Shown: one piece after another, positions 62,428 to 64,000 of the stretch
Numbering within the stretch: the first letter of the stretch is position 1
How the letters are laid out: each line of letters begins with the position of its first letter
Assembly: GCA_900065925.1 (NCBI GenBank)
Contig: LN890280.1
Span: 488,451 to 552,450, forward strand
Direction: 5' to 3'
Length of the DNA: 64,000 nucleotides
From: Nitrosotalea devaniterrae
GTDB taxonomy: Archaea; Thermoproteota; Nitrososphaeria; Nitrososphaerales; Nitrosopumilaceae
The notes under the pieces: model-generated
The model's database searches: none
What the model saw: only the letters and a program-made list of their open reading frames with translations
Told to the model about the DNA's origin: nothing
Translations under genes and position numbers: made by a program

Positions 62428-63684
62428 ATGAAAACATTACATTATTCTATAATTACAGGCTCTGGAATCTCTGTGGTATTGGCAATTGGAATATACTTGA
62501 TGGTTTTTTCAAGTGTTGTTTTTTCAGCTGGTGTCAATCCCTCCTGCAGTTCTGCACCAAACATATCTAGGGATGAAATTGTACTGAAGAAAATATCGTG
62601 GATATCTGTAACTGAGATAGAAAAAAACCAGACAAGCCTTGATTGTACCACCGTAACCTCTGAAACTTTTTTACACATTCCAAAACTTGAGCATGCATTA
62701 TCTGGAGCAGACCAATGTATGCAGGGAGAAGATGGAGTCTGCTCATTTGCTAGCGGTTTTGGCACGGTGATGATTTCTCCATCTAGTAGAGTGATACCTG
62801 TAGATGATCATACCAATTATAGACTCAGCCTAACACAAGATGAAACATACTTTCTACTGGGTAACGTAAATCTTGAACATGTGGGAAATTTGATTGCAGG
62901 TGATGTAAACTATGATGGAAAATACTATCAGGTTTTGTTGTATACTGGTGATACTCCAAATCTACCTCAGGTGAATACAAATTTTGCTGTAGAGCCGGTT
63001 TCAACTGATGATCTATCTGCAGGCAAGTCGGTAAACTACACCATAACAGTGAAAACACTTGCAACCTTTGGAGTGCCCGTGTCAGTTGTACTATATCCTG
63101 TAATTAACGCACAAGATTCTGGGGTTACTGCAAAAATAATTCCTGATTTGCTCTCAATCCCTGAGAGGGACACTGTAAATGCTACTTTGGTCATAACTGC
63201 TGGACCTGAGGCACAAAACGGGACATATGAAATCGGATTTGATGGGAAATTACAAGATGGCGGATTCTCTGGTGGGATGAGACAAACAAATTGTCCATGT
63301 ATTAGAATAGGTGATTCTGATTGGACTATTAGGACAAATTATGGTGATAGTGGTTCATGGGGTGGAAAGAGTCCACCGTCATGGCTTCGCGTAGAGACTA
63401 CCACCGACAAGAATGTCTATCATACAGGAGAGTCAATTGAAGTTAAAAATTTCATAATCAATGATAGTCCAAATGTAGTTACACTGGAAAGCAATGCAAG
63501 GTTATTTGTTACAGTGTACAACCAAGTAAACGGCACTGGCGCTCATCGATATTTTTATGGCATTGATGCGCTTTATGATGGAAAACCAATTACATTGGCA
63601 CCACATTCCAAAACCATTCGTAAATTTATAAAAAAATTAATCGTTGATCAAAATGTTGCTAGATCTTTAAAATTCAAGTTTTAG
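62428..63684 (+). CDS. Secreted protein of the MKTLH family
   Basis: 418 aa. Signal anchor MKTLHYSIITGSGISVVLAI. Several Cys pairs (NPSCSSAPN, LDCTTV, DQCMQGEDGVC, NCPCIRIG) suggest disulfides. A NEW3-like beta domain (LSAGKSVNYTITVKTLATFG to AQNGTYEIGF) lies in the middle. No C-terminal anchor. Transcribed from promoter copy E. Confidence 0.6.
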   Translation: MKTLHYSIITGSGISVVLAIGIYLMVFSSVVFSAGVNPSCSSAPNISRDEIVLKKISWISVTEIEKNQTSLDCTTVTSETFLHIPKLEHALSGADQCMQGEDGVCSFASGFGTVMISPSSRVIPVDDHTNYRLSLTQDETYFLLGNVNLEHVGNLIAGDVNYDGKYYQVLLYTGDTPNLPQVNTNFAVEPVSTDDLSAGKSVNYTITVKTLATFGVPVSVVLYPVINAQDSGVTAKIIPDLLSIPERDTVNATLVITAGPEAQNGTYEIGFDGKLQDGGFSGGMRQTNCPCIRIGDSDWTIRTNYGDSGSWGGKSPPSWLRVETTTDKNVYHTGESIEVKNFIINDSPNVVTLESNARLFVTVYNQVNGTGAHRYFYGIDALYDGKPITLAPHSKTIRKFIKKLIVDQNVARSLKFKF

Positions 63685-63690
63685 ATTATT

Positions 63691-64000
63691 TCAAACATTA
63701 TTTGAGAAATAATAGTTGGTATTTTCTATCTGAAACTTTGTCTTTGATGTTATCATGACTGATTGAGCTAATGGAGTATAGTCTTTTACAGTAAATATGA
63801 GCGAACCTGGAAAATATGGAATTGCTACCAATTGTTCCTTTACAATGGCTTGATTATATAGTACATCATTTAGATACTGTTCCATCACTGGTGGAATTTC
63901 TTGTAAAGGTGCAACTATGACTCGTTCTGCTTCAGATACATCAATCTTCTTAACGTAAACATGTTTTCCAATTTGAGAGCCTATATTTTCCATAGTTAGA
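63691..64000 (-). CDS. Cdc48/VAT N-domain protein (5' end outside the window)
   Basis: The last about 100 aa are visible; the frame is open to the edge. SQIGKHVYVKKIDVSEAERVIVAP, VKEQLVAIPYFPGSLIFTV and MITSKTKFQI match the C-terminal part of the Cdc48 N-terminal domain (double-psi barrel end plus Cdc48_2). The gene stops right after this domain, so no AAA modules follow. It may be a free-standing adaptor-like N domain. The ATG at 63993 is probably internal. Confidence 0.55.
   Translation of the reverse strand, partial: LTMENIGSQIGKHVYVKKIDVSEAERVIVAPLQEIPPVMEQYLNDVLYNQAIVKEQLVAIPYFPGSLIFTVKDYTPLAQSVMITSKTKFQIENTNYYFSNNV

Overview
The window looks like a chromosome of an AT-rich ammonia-oxidising-type archaeon (Nitrososphaerota, probably Nitrosopumilales). 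The evidence is archaeal promoters with leaderless starts, many TTG/GTG starts, a futalosine-type menaquinone gene (MqnC), PEF(G)-CTERM surface-sorting tails, IPxWIK-type secreted repeats, SSV/thaumarchaeal-type tyrosine integrases and plastocyanin-like domains. No species can be named from the sequence alone.

1-6.6 kb is ordinary chromosome: the start of a DhnA-type aldolase, mqnC, a UbiD-family decarboxylase, small Zn proteins, a Pro/Ala repeat protein, a Bcp peroxiredoxin, a transposase remnant, a secreted protein and an aquaporin. It ends at a tRNA-Arg(GCG).

6.69-26.36 kb is an integrated element inserted in the 3' end of that tRNA, bounded by an exact 15-bp att repeat (6693-6707 and 26347-26361). 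Its integrase lies next to attL. The left half is plasmid-like: ribbon-helix-helix (RHH) regulators with obvious operators, a P-loop replication-type ATPase, Zn ribbons and a GNAT. The right half is a defence island: an unknown membrane protein, a Cas4-like nuclease, a HEPN-like membrane protein, a CARF-wHTH regulator, a complete type I restriction-modification (RM) operon and a three-gene ubiquitin-like module. Three TACAA-N7-TTGTA operators tie the nuclease, the CARF regulator and hsdM into one predicted regulon.

26.36-35.8 kb starts with a second integrase right after the middle att, so a second element is stacked in tandem. It carries a Hachiman pair (HamA/HamB) and an uncharacterised operon wHTH / protein kinase fused to a P-loop ATPase / Rossmann-like protein. 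Its right att was not found.

35.9-64 kb is dominated by a large family of secreted or surface proteins (about 15 genes, MKTLH-type signal peptides) in three blocks. At least four operons share one promoter cassette, several proteins share a two-Cys module, and some end in PEF-CTERM sorting tails. Between the blocks lie a metzincin protease with a divergent wHTH gene, and a remarkable 1.3-kb stretch with a regularly spaced seven-hairpin array (41.84-42.06 kb), small Zn-finger genes and an iteron-like cluster (42.61-42.75 kb). An ATP-grasp ligase, an AAA-TPR regulator and a GNAT follow. The right edge cuts a Cdc48-type N domain.
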